DNA of 64,000 bases from the NCBI GenBank assembly GCA_947650285.1, contig CANTFL010000028.1:186001-250000 (forward strand), given 5' to 3'. Every line of letters begins with the position of its first letter. Within the stretch, counting starts at the first letter, position 1. The notes beneath the pieces are model-generated. The model had not been told where the DNA came from. It searched no databases and saw only the letters and a program-made list of their open reading frames with translations. This DNA comes from Hyaloperonospora brassicae (Eukaryota > Oomycota > Peronosporomycetes > Peronosporales > Peronosporaceae). The position numbers and the translations under genes are program-made. This document shows positions 1 through 11,297 of this stretch, piece after piece.

Positions 1-321
1 CTGGAAAACGTTCGTGGTGCAGGTATGGCCGTGGAGGATTTCGAAGCAGAGGAAGACGACACTGCATCTCAGGGCACGTTCGACAGCTTTGCTGACCTCA
101 TCAATATCAGGGATGATTTGGACGACGTCTACGAGACTCTGGACACGAAGGACATGGAGGCCGTAAAGCGATCGTCTCAGGTCAATAATAAGTTGTGGCA
201 GCAGATTGCCGAGCTGCGGGATGCTGCCGAGAACGTCTACCAGTACACGAAAGAGAGCGCTGCATTGCACATCACGCAGGGCGGCACAATACGATCTCCG
301 CCGGTACGCTCCGGTATTTAG
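1..321 (+). CDS. C-terminal fragment of an unidentified protein
   Basis: The frame is open from base 1 and ends at TAG 319-321, so only the last ~106 residues are inside the window and the true start lies upstream. The visible part is acidic near its beginning (EAEEDDTASQG). A predicted amphipathic, probably coiled-coil stretch follows (LINIRDDLDDVYETLDTKD, then ELRDAAENVYQYTKES), and the tail is short and basic. I recognise no family. The first ATG in the window (25) is probably internal because the frame continues upstream without a stop. Codon pattern and composition look like a genuine host gene rather than a shadow frame. The next gene on this strand is about 2 kb away. Confidence 0.55.
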   Translation: MENVRGAGMAVEDFEAEEDDTASQGTFDSFADLINIRDDLDDVYETLDTKDMEAVKRSSQVNNKLWQQIAELRDAAENVYQYTKESAALHITQGGTIRSPPVRSGI

Positions 322-2286
322 TGATGACCTCAGATCGCTGAGCCGAGCAGTTTATTTACTGGAAGGCAAGTTTTGGATCGAAGTACGTGAGGTGTAATGT
401 GGCCACTAAAATGGAGAATAGAGAGACGTATTTGAATCTTCCAGCCCGTGATGTTCGGGTGAGACCATGCACGATGTTGTGGTTGAGAACTGGTTGACGC
501 AGAGCTTTGATACAGACGACAGCTTTGAAACGTGGTGGTGCCATTCAATGCGAGTTGAGACGACGTAGCGATGGACGCGAGAAAAGAGCTATTCGTGGCA
601 AAACATGTGTGTCGGTTGCAAGTGATTGTTAAGGTCAAGCTGGGTCGCCTCGTGAACACAACGTGGCAATTGTAGTAGCTTGTAGAACAAGGCTTTTGCG
701 GAGGTGAAGCTACCCAAGTACCTGACGCCTCGAATTCAGCACTACATCGCGAGTTCGAGACACAGGCAGTGGAGAAAGCAAATTTGCTGAGAGGGAGTTT
801 GAGCTGTTTCTCGGTAGTGATGCAGTCTCCTGGTCGCGTGGGATTCTCTTACGAATAACTACGTTCGTGACAATGTTGTAAGGACACATCGGATGGAAAG
901 TCTGGCTGTCCGCTGTTCTGGCAAGACTTCGTCTGTGTTGCAAGTTGCTCCTTGTCAGACTTTGCGGTTGTTAGTGTGAGGACCAAGACTGAGCCGTTCA
1001 GTCTACTTGTTGAAAGCCATGCTACTCCGACATCTTCGAGGACTCGACAGTTCTGGTAAGGACGTCTCAAGTTAAGCACACATGGGTGTCGATTCCGACT
1101 TATTGGCAACCGTCGCAGCAAAGGCGATATCCGAAGCACGGTTGCTGCATTCGACGGCGCAGCATCCAGATCTTGTGGCAGACTTTCAAGTCAATACTGC
1201 CTTCGTGCTGATGGCTGTGCGCGCACTTACTGGCTGACGTGCTTGCGCAGATTTTCGTTTCTGGAGTCAACGATATGGTTGCAGGCGCGGTGGTTGAAGA
1301 GCATGGATCGTCCAATGCTTGCTCCACGTGGTTTGCTATCATTTCTTCTGCTGGGCACTTTGTACAGAATAATTGTGAATACCGGACGAGATTGATTCTG
1401 CTACGAGTAGTCGTACCAGATAGTTGAATGCGAGAATCTGCTGGTTGGGCTGAAGTTGCACATATGCATGCACAAACGAAGGTCGAGTTCTGCTCCTCAA
1501 GCTTTTGTCACTCGACAGTCATGAAAGCCGGGCCCACGTCAGCCTGTACGTTTAGCGTCGTGATGATGTCGTGCTGTCACAGCGCAGCAAAAGAGCTTGT
1601 CAGCGCGATATCTTCATTTGCAGTAGAGTGGCAAACTCTCAGCTTGCTCAGATGTTGCTGAAGACACGTTCCAGTCGAATTTTAACGTCAAGACTATCTT
1701 TCCACAAGATGGTTGACAATGGCCGTTTGTCACCGACCGTAGCTGGGCTCGAGCCAACAAAGCGCTCGAGGTTTTGACGGGTGCAACAGCGGCATGCTGT
1801 GCTACGTCGGATCTTTATTGAAGGTGAGTTTGGGGCATGACGAAGCATTAGTGTCAGCCGCAGCAACAAATACATAGCTACTCACTCGCCACTACGAAGC
1901 AATACTTCGTAGATAGCTGCCGCCATAAGCGATATTAGCGTTCCTGGGCCGCAAAGCCCAGTCATGTGAAGCGTCGAGGACGGTATGAAGTATAGATACA
2001 TTGTAAACTACAGTATGAATCCGACCGCATTACCGATACAGCATCTTCAGATAGGGTCATGATGACTGTACCCGCCAGCAGCACTGTAGTTCAGAAAGGA
2101 CCCGTTTATCGATGACTCCAGCCAATGAACAGTACCCCGTCGTTTTTCACTGACAGCAAAAAACGTCTCGTCACTCGCCGAGCAAGTCGATGGATAAGGT
2201 TGTGACGACATATTCTAACGCCCGGTCCACCACGCCAAAAAACGGCTATATTTTCGGTCACTCTTTCGTTTGCACTGCCAGGCAGC
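322..2286. other. Intergenic, no gene recognised
   Basis: About 2 kb without a convincing coding region. The open frames here are short (under 125 codons), lie on both strands, share no domain motifs and do not join at splice sites into anything recognisable. The last ~40 bp before 2287 are pyrimidine-rich (tcactctttcgtttgc, 2259-2274). They resemble an oomycete initiator just upstream of the TAF6 ATG. Confidence 0.5.
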
Positions 2287-3917
2287 ATGAGCCTGTTGCG
2301 CCCCGAGATGCTGCAGGTGGTCGCCCAGAGCCTCGGGCTGGACGACGTGAGCAAAGACTGCATTGCTGAGCTGATGCCGGAGGTAGAGCTGCGATTGCGG
2401 GAGGTCGTGCAGGACGCGCTCAAGTTCCAGCGGCACTCGCGACGGCCGCAACTGGACCCCACGCACATCAATCAGGCGCTCCAAGTGCGGAATTTAGAGG
2501 TACCCTATTGCTCGAATAGATCAAAAGCGGGCGGTTATAATAAGGCACGCTATTGACTTACACGAGTCGTTCGTTTTGTAAACATACTAGAGTTTGTATG
2601 GCTTTGCAGCCCCTGGTACCGTCAAGTACAAGCCGTGCGAAGACCACGAGTCGCTCTTTTTCGCAGTGGAGGAAGAGCTGGAGCTGTCGGAATTGCTGAA
2701 TGCTCCGCTGGGTCAGATCCCATTGCAACCGGTGCTGAATGTGCACTGGCTGGCCGTCAATGGCGTGCAGCCCCTTATACCTGAGAACGAGTCCGTGGAG
2801 GACGACTCGACGTGCCACACGTCCATCAAGGACGAAGCTTTTGTCAACAATGTTGACAGAAAGCCTCGAGTGAAGCACGTGCTAACCGAGGAAATGCAGT
2901 TGTACTACACTAAGGTGACAGAGGCCATCAAGGGTGACGACTTTGAGCTGCAACGTGCAGCCTTCTCCAGCCTCGCCCAAGACCCGGGCATCCACCAGCT
3001 GTTGCCTTACTTTTCACGCTTCATTTACGAGGAAGTGAAGCACAGCAATCACGACCTATCACTGCTGTCCTCGCTTATGCGGGCTTGCCGCTGTTTGCTG
3101 ACGAACCAGAACCTGCATGTCGAACTCTATGTACGTGGTCGTGCTTGGACATGCGTTCTGGATGAATCTAACCCTGTTATCTTCGTCATGTATGGCGATG
3201 CGTAAACGTAGCTACATCAACTGATTCCTGCTATTCTGACCTGCGTGCTGGGCACACAGCTCTGCGAGAACCCAGTGGACGATCACTGGGCTTTGCGCAA
3301 GTACGCGGCCAAACTGGTGGCTCAAATTTGCGAGCGCTACGGTGAGAAGTACGCCAATATCCAGGCCCGCGTATCCAAGACATACCACAAGGCAATCACA
3401 GATCCAGTGTGTCCGTTCTCGACACAATACGGTGCCCTTCATGGTCTCTGTCCATGCTTTTTCTGCGTCGATATGCGAGTATGACTGACGATTTGGACGT
3501 TTGTTCTCGCTAGGTATGCTGTTTTTGGGCCCTCTGGTGATGGAGAATTTGCTTTTTCCTAATCTAGAAGGGTACTATCGAAGATTGGAGCCAGCAGTAT
3601 CGTCGTCCAATCCTGACCTTGTTGAAAGACTTGAGGCACAGAATTGTCTCGGCATCCTTGTGGTAAGCAACTTTTCGTTGTAGCGGTGCTCGTCGCATGA
3701 TCAAACTAATGCGTGCTATTTGACATCATGCAATGCACAGCACGCTTCTGGAGCTTACTTTTCGATGTCGAAGGCTATGGATCGCGGCGTGTCGCCATCT
3801 TTGTCGTCGTCTACTCTAGGTGGTATCGTGACCCTTCTATACGACGCATTTGGCGAGAGCCTCTTGCCGTACATTCGGTCAGACCAGGCATCGAGCATGC
3901 TCGACATGTGCATTTAG
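2287..3917 (+). CDS. TAF6: TAF6, TFIID subunit 6
   Basis: TAF6 is a histone-fold subunit of TFIID (and SAGA-type complexes) that pairs with TAF9 in the nucleus. Five exons: 2287-2499, 2591-3130, 3212-3443, 3514-3662, 3741-3917, giving 436 residues. All introns are 70-91 nt with GT-AG ends and keep phase. Residues 1-71 are the histone fold (RPEMLQVVAQSLGL, then LDPTHINQALQVRN). Exon 2 opens with the family's LYGF motif. Exons 2-5 carry the HEAT-like TAF6C domain: LYYTKVTEAI, LLPYFSRFI, LHQLIPAILTCVLG, DDHWALRKYAAKLVAQIC and TQYGAL are strongly diagnostic. The protein is somewhat shorter than animal TAF6 and lacks a long C-terminal tail. The ATG at 2287 begins the histone fold directly and follows an initiator-like pyrimidine tract. 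Exon joins are inferred from conservation, not from transcripts. Confidence 0.93.
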
Positions 3918-6102
3918 AAGACAAGCGTCGCCTGTGTAAAAATGGATGTTTTGTGTTGGAAACATCTCGAGAAATCTGGGAATGTGTGATGATGATGATG
4001 ATGATGGAGGTCAGTTAACTCGTGGCGATTGAGTATCGGCTGCTTATACAGGGTCTCTGGTCGTCAAGACAGTGCAGAAGCACCAGCTATCTGCGTAGAC
4101 AAGTCAGAAGGAACCAAGATCGATCGACTTGCGAGTCTTCTTTGGTCTAGCTGTCTTGCCAAGCAAAATGTGGTCTACTTGGGACACTCAGCTGGATGGC
4201 GCTGACAACTACTTTGGACGCCTTTGCAGCACATTGAAACAGACACAAAGTCGCTGAATGAGTCAGATGTTGGCATTGGGCTGGCGATCAAAGACGTGCA
4301 CCAGAAAGCCTCCCTCAACTTCCACCCACTAGTCACATGGTTCGAAAACAGCTCGCGGGGATCAGTCAGGTTGGTGACACTTGACATGTCGCAAGAGCTA
4401 ACAAATGGCTGCGCTTTAGCAGTCAGAAAGAAGCATTCTTCCGCAGCTGAAACTTTGCGGTGGGTGCACACTCAACATGTTGCGAGAGCTTTGCCAAGCA
4501 TGGCTAGTAATTGCTTGTTGGACTACGAAACGTCGTAGACTGAGTCGATATAAACACTCTCGATATCGGAACAAGTTCAGTGCAAGTATCCGGCATGTAC
4601 GATTTCTATTCACTGTTGCATGCTGCCTCGTTCCAATGCTCACCAACGCGTTTCTAATTGCTTTTTGAATCTACACTCATGATTATTCGACTGAGTCGGA
4701 GCGATGTTTGTATGACCGTTATGTTCGCATGATCGAAAAGGGTAGGCAGCACGTTGCTCATTGGCCGATATTGACCATGCTGCTAGCCTACAAAAACCAG
4801 CACTTAGCCCTAGGCTAATGGCTAGGCGCGCCATGAGTGGTGTTATAGAAGTATACGTATACCTTACGAGCTCAAAGTACTTGAGTAAAGATTTAGGAAA
4901 ACAGATACGAAGACTTGGCCCACTAAGAACGAATGCTCATATTCGTACCCGAATGAGCTTGCCTACACTTGGCTGCACTTCTTCTTGTTTTTTGGTTCCC
5001 AAGTACGTGTTACCGTGTACGTGAGGTTTCGAGACACCAGGTCAACACTTTATTTGTGCAGTTTCGCTCGTTCTGTCATCAGTTCAAGCGTGAGACACAC
5101 CGTTTACACTGTGGGTCTCCTTCCAGCAGAGAGGTTCCTACGCAGTGGATTTCTGCTAAAAGTCATGTTTCTGATCTCTTGGAGATTCGCTCCTTCCTCA
5201 ACTTTGTGTGTGAGTGCATCCAACGACAACGTGCACCGTTCCTGTGCGCGTGGGTACGACACACAAGTGCCGAAACCATACCCAGCACGATCACGTCGTA
5301 GTGTAGACAACACATCAACCACATATTGTGCAGGTGTTGCATCATTGTGCACAGAGCGTCGATTGACCTTCATCCGACACCACAATATGTGTTGCTTCCG
5401 ACACGCACTATGGATTACCTTATCTCGACTTTCTCTCTTCTGCAGTCAATTGGTGCGCACTCATTAATTTCCAAGCGGAACGATTCGCTCCTACATGCAC
5501 TAGCGAAAAAGGCTGTCGACCTTTTCATCTCTTGTCTCTGACTCCCGTTGAGTCCTTCACCTTTGCCTCTGTTCGTAGTTCCCGTTGGTCAGCTTGTCTT
5601 GGATCGTCATGCGCCCACGTGGAAATAAATGTCGGAGTCCGATATTCAGGAACGGCTTGCAACGGCTTGGTAATGCATTGTCGATTGCTATAGCTTTAGC
5701 TGTGATAAAGGTCCGTCCAACGTCGCATGGATACGTCATTGTTGTGAAGCTAGTCGAGAGGGTCGACAACCACTGAAAGATCGACTATATCCGGTCAGGT
5801 GTCGACAATTGGAGGTAGACAACGAAGAAGAAGTCGTTGTGGACAATCGACTCTTCGGCCTCATCCTGTAAAGGTATCATGCCTCGCAACGTGCCGGACT
5901 CGTTTCGTTACGACCCGAGGAGATCGAGCGGAGGAGTGTCGATAATAGTCAGCAGGTATGACGTGGTGATACCAATCGACAAAGGGTGAGCAAACACTCA
6001 GGGACAAAAGAAGAAGAAACGACAGTCAGCAAAGGTATGTGGTAAAATACAGGACATGGCAGGTCTATGATGCTGTGCGAAGACTACGCTGACGTCGCTT
6101 TT
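3918..6102. other. Intergenic, no gene recognised
   Basis: About 2.2 kb between the TAF6 stop and the convergent phosphoesterase stop. It holds an (ATG)n microsatellite near 3987-4007, just downstream of TAF6. Several unrelated short open frames lie on both strands, up to 160 codons, with no recognisable motif. Sequence around 5780-6050 is purine-rich and could be decayed mobile-element sequence, but I cannot name a family. Confidence 0.4.
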
Positions 6103-8550
6103 CTATTCCGAGTAGAGAACTTCGAGCGACTGGATCTGTGTAGGATCCGAAAAATGTCGTTGCCAGCTTCGCATGGTGCGTGTCTCGTTCGCGTAAAATT
6201 TCCATTCGAGCACTCGGGCTCGGCGCTCAACATCGGTCTGCCCGTAAGCCTTACCAAGTCCAATGCCACCACCGTAGCACAGTTGGACGCCTTGCCGCAA
6301 GTAGCAGTAATCGTTAATGTGGTCGTGTCCCACGAAAGTGGCTTTCACGTCGCCCACTTCAACTAAAGCAGAGAACAAGCCGCTGTTCACCGCAGCGCTG
6401 AAGACCGATTCGTGGCTAGTGCCGACCCGGGTCAACGGGGAGGCCAGCCCGTACTCTGGCACAGGGATGTGGTAGTACATCACTGCCGGTATACTCCCGT
6501 TCGGCAAGACACTGTTGTTGTTCGCAGCTTCTTCCGCGATGTGGGACAGCGCGAGCTCCCGGTAGAACTCAATCTGAGACTCTTTGATCCAGTCATAGTC
6601 GCCAGCGTCGTTGATCGATGGATACACTGCCGTGTCGATGAGGGCATGTGAGTCCAAGAAATACATGCGAAAGACTGTGGACCCTCTCTCGCCCCATGGG
6701 CCATTCGCTGGCGCCACAACATTGACCTCGTAGTTCCCCACGCCGTCAATGTCACGAGGCCCGTACTTCACGTGTGAGTATTGCTTCCCTTGTATCATCA
6801 GCTCCAGCATGTCTTCTCGTGATAAGCCGCCTTCCGCATCGTGGTTGCCATACACAGCACACCACGGAATTCGTCGACTCTCAACGCGAGCTATGAACGT
6901 GTTCATCGACAGTTTATGCATTCCCGGATCCTGGTGTTGTTGGACGTTGTCGCCCGTGAAGACGACAAAATCAGGCTGCTCGATATCAAGTAACTCGTCG
7001 AGGAACGCGATTGTCACTGCTTCGCGACACTCGCGGTACATCGGATCATTCTCTTCACCAGCAACTGTTGAGCTCGTGGAATTGCCGTCTTCTCTCATCT
7101 GCTGAGCAATTTCTGACGCGGCCGCCAAGATACTATCCCGAATCGTGTCGGGACTGTCTGCACACGGGTGATCCGGGTCACCGGAGATATGCAGATCAGC
7201 AATTTGGAGCACTCGGAAAGACAGCTCGTCGGTCGAGCTAGACGCCACTGCTTCAACGGACGACGACACCTCGTTGTCCATGCTCACAGTGCTACCCGTT
7301 CCGGTGGAATTAGTAAGCGAGGCAAACGGCCTGGACCGTCGAGTCAAAAAGAATGTACGCACGTCTCCCGTCGACCCATTGCCGATAACGTCCCAGTCTC
7401 CAGGGAGCGTCGAGGTAGTGAAACTAGCGGCTCCATCTTCTGTGGTTTGGTACTGCGATAACTCTGCAACGAACGACGAGTTTGCCTGGCTGGACACGAA
7501 GTTGCTGGTGGGATCGAAGTCAACGAGACCCCATTCGGCGCAAAGTTTGATCTGGTCACTGGTGACCTCCGTGGCATTGGCAGTAGATTCAGGACACGGT
7601 TCGGTTGGCAACACCACATTGAGGACGGTCAAGACGGAAGACGCACCCGTCGCGTTTCCATTCGGACGCTGCACACAGACAAGAACATCACTGGAGTCAC
7701 TGATAGCAGACGACTTGAGCATGAATCCAGGTGCCTCCCATTGTCCCAGCGGCTGTAGCTCGTTGCACGCGGAATAAATGGTACCAGCGGTTGCGTTGGT
7801 CAGCACTGCAAGCCCCACGATAGGACGCACGGGGTAACGTGCACTGAGGTAGACCCCAGAGGCGTCTGCGTCGATCTTGAGGTCAGTGGGCCAGGTGATC
7901 CATCCCGGAGTCTCGTGGTTGTAAAAGGCCTCGGTCGTTGTCATGAGGTCAACCACGTACTGCTGGGTCTCGAACGCTGTGCTTGCCGCGACGTACTCTG
8001 CACAGACAAAGACGCCCGAGCTCGGGTTCGACACTGTCTGCATAGTCGACGGACATTCTTCGGCCTCAGAGACAACAACGATGCGTCGCACCACCGCCAA
8101 GTCGTCCAAATTGACTGTACCCCCTCCATCTCCATCAGTGTCCACACGCTGCGTACTCTGCTGCATGCACAAGTACGAGACGGCGCTGCCCGACGCCGAA
8201 GCGGCTGCCCAGTCAACGCCTGTGGGGATCCACCCTCGCTGGACACAGGCGTCCAACGTATCGTCCGTCGATGCTGCACTCGCCATTGTCAAGTTGGCTA
8301 CAGCGACGTGGGGCAGCACGAGCGGCTCGTCTGCGACTATTACGGATACATTTGCGCTCTCATTGTCGTCGTCGTCGGACGTCGCCAACACGACAATGAG
8401 CACAATCACTGCAGCCACTACGACTACTGCGATCCCTCCGATGATAGCTTTGCGGTACTTGCCGCTGAACGGCGGGCAGCGCTTTGTCCGACGGGGCGAA
8501 CGAAAGTCTGTTTCGACATAAGTCGCGTCGGTAGGTAGTGGTGTCGCCAT
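6103..8550 (-). CDS. Dcr2-like calcineurin-type metallophosphoesterase, type II membrane protein
   Basis: Single exon, 815 residues, ATG at 8548-8550. Residues 1-34 are a basic cytosolic tail and residues 35-56 a transmembrane segment (IIGGIAVVVVAAVIVLIVVL). The remainder, with many N-x-S/T sites, should be lumenal or extracellular. Residues ~65-430 contain what look like two copies of a Cys-containing module (APGFMLKSSAISDSSDVLVC-type and IPTGVDWAAASASGS-type segments). The catalytic domain spans ~445-790 with a full metal-binding set: D452/H454 (ADLHIS), GDN 533-535, GNHD 568-571, H694 (YYHIPVPEY) and GHDH 741-744. The layout matches the Dcr2/purple-acid-phosphatase-28/29 branch, which hydrolyses phosphomonoesters or phosphoproteins. 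All key ligands are intact, so an active enzyme is expected. Its substrate cannot be told from sequence. It is convergent with TAF6. Confidence 0.88.
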   Translation of the reverse strand: MATPLPTDATYVETDFRSPRRTKRCPPFSGKYRKAIIGGIAVVVVAAVIVLIVVLATSDDDDNESANVSVIVADEPLVLPHVAVANLTMASAASTDDTLDACVQRGWIPTGVDWAAASASGSAVSYLCMQQSTQRVDTDGDGGGTVNLDDLAVVRRIVVVSEAEECPSTMQTVSNPSSGVFVCAEYVAASTAFETQQYVVDLMTTTEAFYNHETPGWITWPTDLKIDADASGVYLSARYPVRPIVGLAVLTNATAGTIYSACNELQPLGQWEAPGFMLKSSAISDSSDVLVCVQRPNGNATGASSVLTVLNVVLPTEPCPESTANATEVTSDQIKLCAEWGLVDFDPTSNFVSSQANSSFVAELSQYQTTEDGAASFTTSTLPGDWDVIGNGSTGDVRTFFLTRRSRPFASLTNSTGTGSTVSMDNEVSSSVEAVASSSTDELSFRVLQIADLHISGDPDHPCADSPDTIRDSILAAASEIAQQMREDGNSTSSTVAGEENDPMYRECREAVTIAFLDELLDIEQPDFVVFTGDNVQQHQDPGMHKLSMNTFIARVESRRIPWCAVYGNHDAEGGLSREDMLELMIQGKQYSHVKYGPRDIDGVGNYEVNVVAPANGPWGERGSTVFRMYFLDSHALIDTAVYPSINDAGDYDWIKESQIEFYRELALSHIAEEAANNNSVLPNGSIPAVMYYHIPVPEYGLASPLTRVGTSHESVFSAAVNSGLFSALVEVGDVKATFVGHDHINDYCYLRQGVQLCYGGGIGLGKAYGQTDVERRARVLEWKFYANETRTMRSWQRHFSDPTQIQSLEVLYSE

Positions 8551-11297
8551 GTGGTCGGGTGGTCCCGTTCGAGAGTGTGGGAGGAAGTTCCCACTGGCGG
8601 TCCGTTGTACCTGTTCGGCACAGGTCGTCGACTGTGTCGCGAGTGTGGAAATTGGGTTATGGCCGCGTCGAGAGGTACAGGTGGGGATTCGTCAACTCGT
8701 TGACGAGAGACATGCGGTGGAAAGGCTTGACGCAATCAAAGATTACGGGTGCGCGTCGCTTTTTTGCATGGGATAAAGTCAGGACTACACCTGCGCAGAA
8801 CACGGATGCAGTAGAGGTCTTTTTACACCGGTTGTATGCATCCCAACCAATACGTGATGCGAGAAAGACTTGCGATCTCTGCGCACGACACGGGCAACGC
8901 CGATGCCATGGAAACCTCCACTTGAAGCCGTGTCACACACTCCTGTCCTGTACCGCTCGTGAACGAGACGCGATGGCTTCGGCTGCCGATTGATAGCTTG
9001 TGTATTGCGTACCGTAGTCACGTTAGTCGTTCTGCAACCAGCTTTCGATCTTGGCCGTCCAAAAACGAATGAAGGCGGCAAGTATTAATTCGGCACACCA
9101 TATCCACGAACGGCCTTTGCTCACGTCACGTGGTGTTGGAATCTATCGATCGTGCGGACATAAGACGATGCGGCTATGAGAAAGTCTTGCTGTGTCGTGA
9201 TATTTCATGTCGTGCACTTGGTCACTTGTGATCCCAATAAAAGAGTAGCACTGCATCAACTGCATAGACACGTGGATTTTACGTAGCGGGCAGCTCTTAG
9301 CGTGTACACGGCGGCTAGATGACCAACATCATGAAACATTACAATGGACCGAGACAGGAGACAGACGATCCCATTCAAAGGAGACGAATCGTGCGATCTC
9401 ACGCAAGCTGTATTACCGCTTCGTTCATACGCGATGACGATTTGTGTTTCTGGTGGTACTCTGCGTGACTTGCATGATATGCAGAAGAAGAGCATCCACT
9501 TGGCAAGGATCTTGGAAGCTGACGTCGAATGTTACGGAAGAGCCGACTGATTGAACATCGCATCCCTTCGCACTGTCTCGAGTAACACGTGGCAGAACCT
9601 GTCCTGCTTTCAGTTATTGATTGCGGTCATTGCTTATCGATCGCAAGTCCCAATTTCCTCCACTCTGCGCCGAATCAGATCTTTGGTTGCTGTGCTATGT
9701 ACTGCCCGACACATCAACGTCGAGCGCAATGCGAAACTGGTCACAGTCGAGCGCAATGCGAAACTGGTCACATTATTTGTCATTAAGATCAAACTGTTCA
9801 ATTTGATAATGCTGCATGCTGTCCAGGGTATCTCGCCCGATTCTGTCCACAGTATCGCGTATGAAAAAGAAGAATTCATACGTCATTCGGAAGTCCGTTC
9901 ATGGGGCATGCAAAGGATACGAATGGGCTGTCGCTCGCCCTACCTCCCTGTATGACAAAACATTCAACAAATCGATGATGCGGGCGTGCTTATATAAAGA
10001 CGGCAGTAATCGACGGTCCTTTCAAATCGTGAGCCGGATAGAACAAAACAGTTTCGAGTATACTTACACAGAGCAAATCCAGGTTTCCCCATGACACGAG
10101 AAACGCCGAGGCTGGCTCGATTGTCACCCGCCCAGCGTCACGATGCGTTTGACAGGTCTGACTCTGTCCACCTTTTGCTTCGGCTTTTACACACGTTGCG
10201 ACCTCGGCTTCCTACCACGTGCAAACGCAGAAGGCCCTCTAGGATCTGGCCTAGGACAGGGCACATGTCCACTGTGCACCGCCCCATCTAAGTCCACGCC
10301 CGCGGTATGTGGATCGCCTTTGCCCGTTGCGTCATGGCGACATGTTCATTCGCTCAGCAGAGTTCGACCGCTTGCACGAGTGATTGTCTCGGGCGAAGGC
10401 CGGTCACAACTATTGCTGATCCAGGGCACAGACGCAGCAGCAATGAATTTAGGCAGCCACGTCCCAGATGAAGTCGCACTTGCTGCCATGCACATCGCTC
10501 CTTGTCTCCTCACACGTCCGACTCGCGGTCCATATGCTCCGTAGAGTTCAGCTTTCCAGTTCGCAAGTGATGGATCGCTTCGCCACTTCGGGCGTATACA
10601 ATGTAAGCAGCAGTCACACGTATCGGGTGGATCTGTCCAATCTTCAGGGGCGCTTTCTGCCAGCCGCCAATGCTAAGATCGAACATGACACATCGCGTTC
10701 TGTCGATTATGGCTCTGGTGGGTGAAGCAGACACGCTTCTGGTACTACGGCATCTTTCTGGATCGAGTCATGAAGCTATCGACAAGTGTAGGGGTCATTG
10801 CACTCAGGTTGCTTGGCCATCCCAGCTCGTACTACAGCTGTTGTCGCTGGGTTAGGTGACCTATGGGGTAGTAGGTGTTTGACAGTGAGGACCTCCGACG
10901 CTTTGAACCCTTCTTCAACATCTCTTTTTCTATACCAAACATCTGGATGCATGCAGACATTTGTATGGCTTGCAAGGATTCGATGAAAACACATGCTATG
11001 GTCGTCCGGCTCTACTTACGATTCTGGATCATCGAGCAATGGACTCGCCAGCCGTGACCATGAGCGCAATTTGACTTCCGATTTGTGAAAGAAGCACCAC
11101 GTAAACAATACCATCAGTCAAACAATCGCTTCAGACTGCAACTCAAGGCTTGTTGTCATTATTCCGGTCGATGGACGCACGACTGTGCGCAACATAAGCA
11201 GCACTTCACACACAATCTCGCGGACAGTGCATGGCCGTGCTTGCAAACTCGATACAAACGAGCACTTAATCCACTTTGGACGATCTCAGGTTCTCCA
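8551..11297. other. Intergenic, no gene recognised
   Basis: About 2.7 kb with no supported gene. It includes the upstream region of the phosphoesterase (8551-~9000) and a perfect 27-bp tandem duplication (9719-9772). An ORF of 133 codons at 10143-10544 (+) starts with a hydrophobic stretch but has no RXLR or other effector motif, so I do not call it. A short frame at 11159-11297 (-) could be a 3' continuation of the next minus-strand gene if a donor at ~11372 is used. Confidence 0.4.
9719..9772. repeat. 27-bp perfect tandem duplication
   Basis: Two adjacent identical 27-bp units, 9719-9745 and 9746-9772, each beginning gtcgagcgcaatgcgaaact. No gene is recognised here. It is probably a recent replication-slippage duplication. 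Confidence 0.9.

Noticed and set aside
10143..10544. Possible secreted effector ORF with hydrophobic N-terminus
   Set aside because: No RXLR, LFLAK or EER motif, an ambiguous signal peptide and no conserved features, so there is not enough to call a gene.
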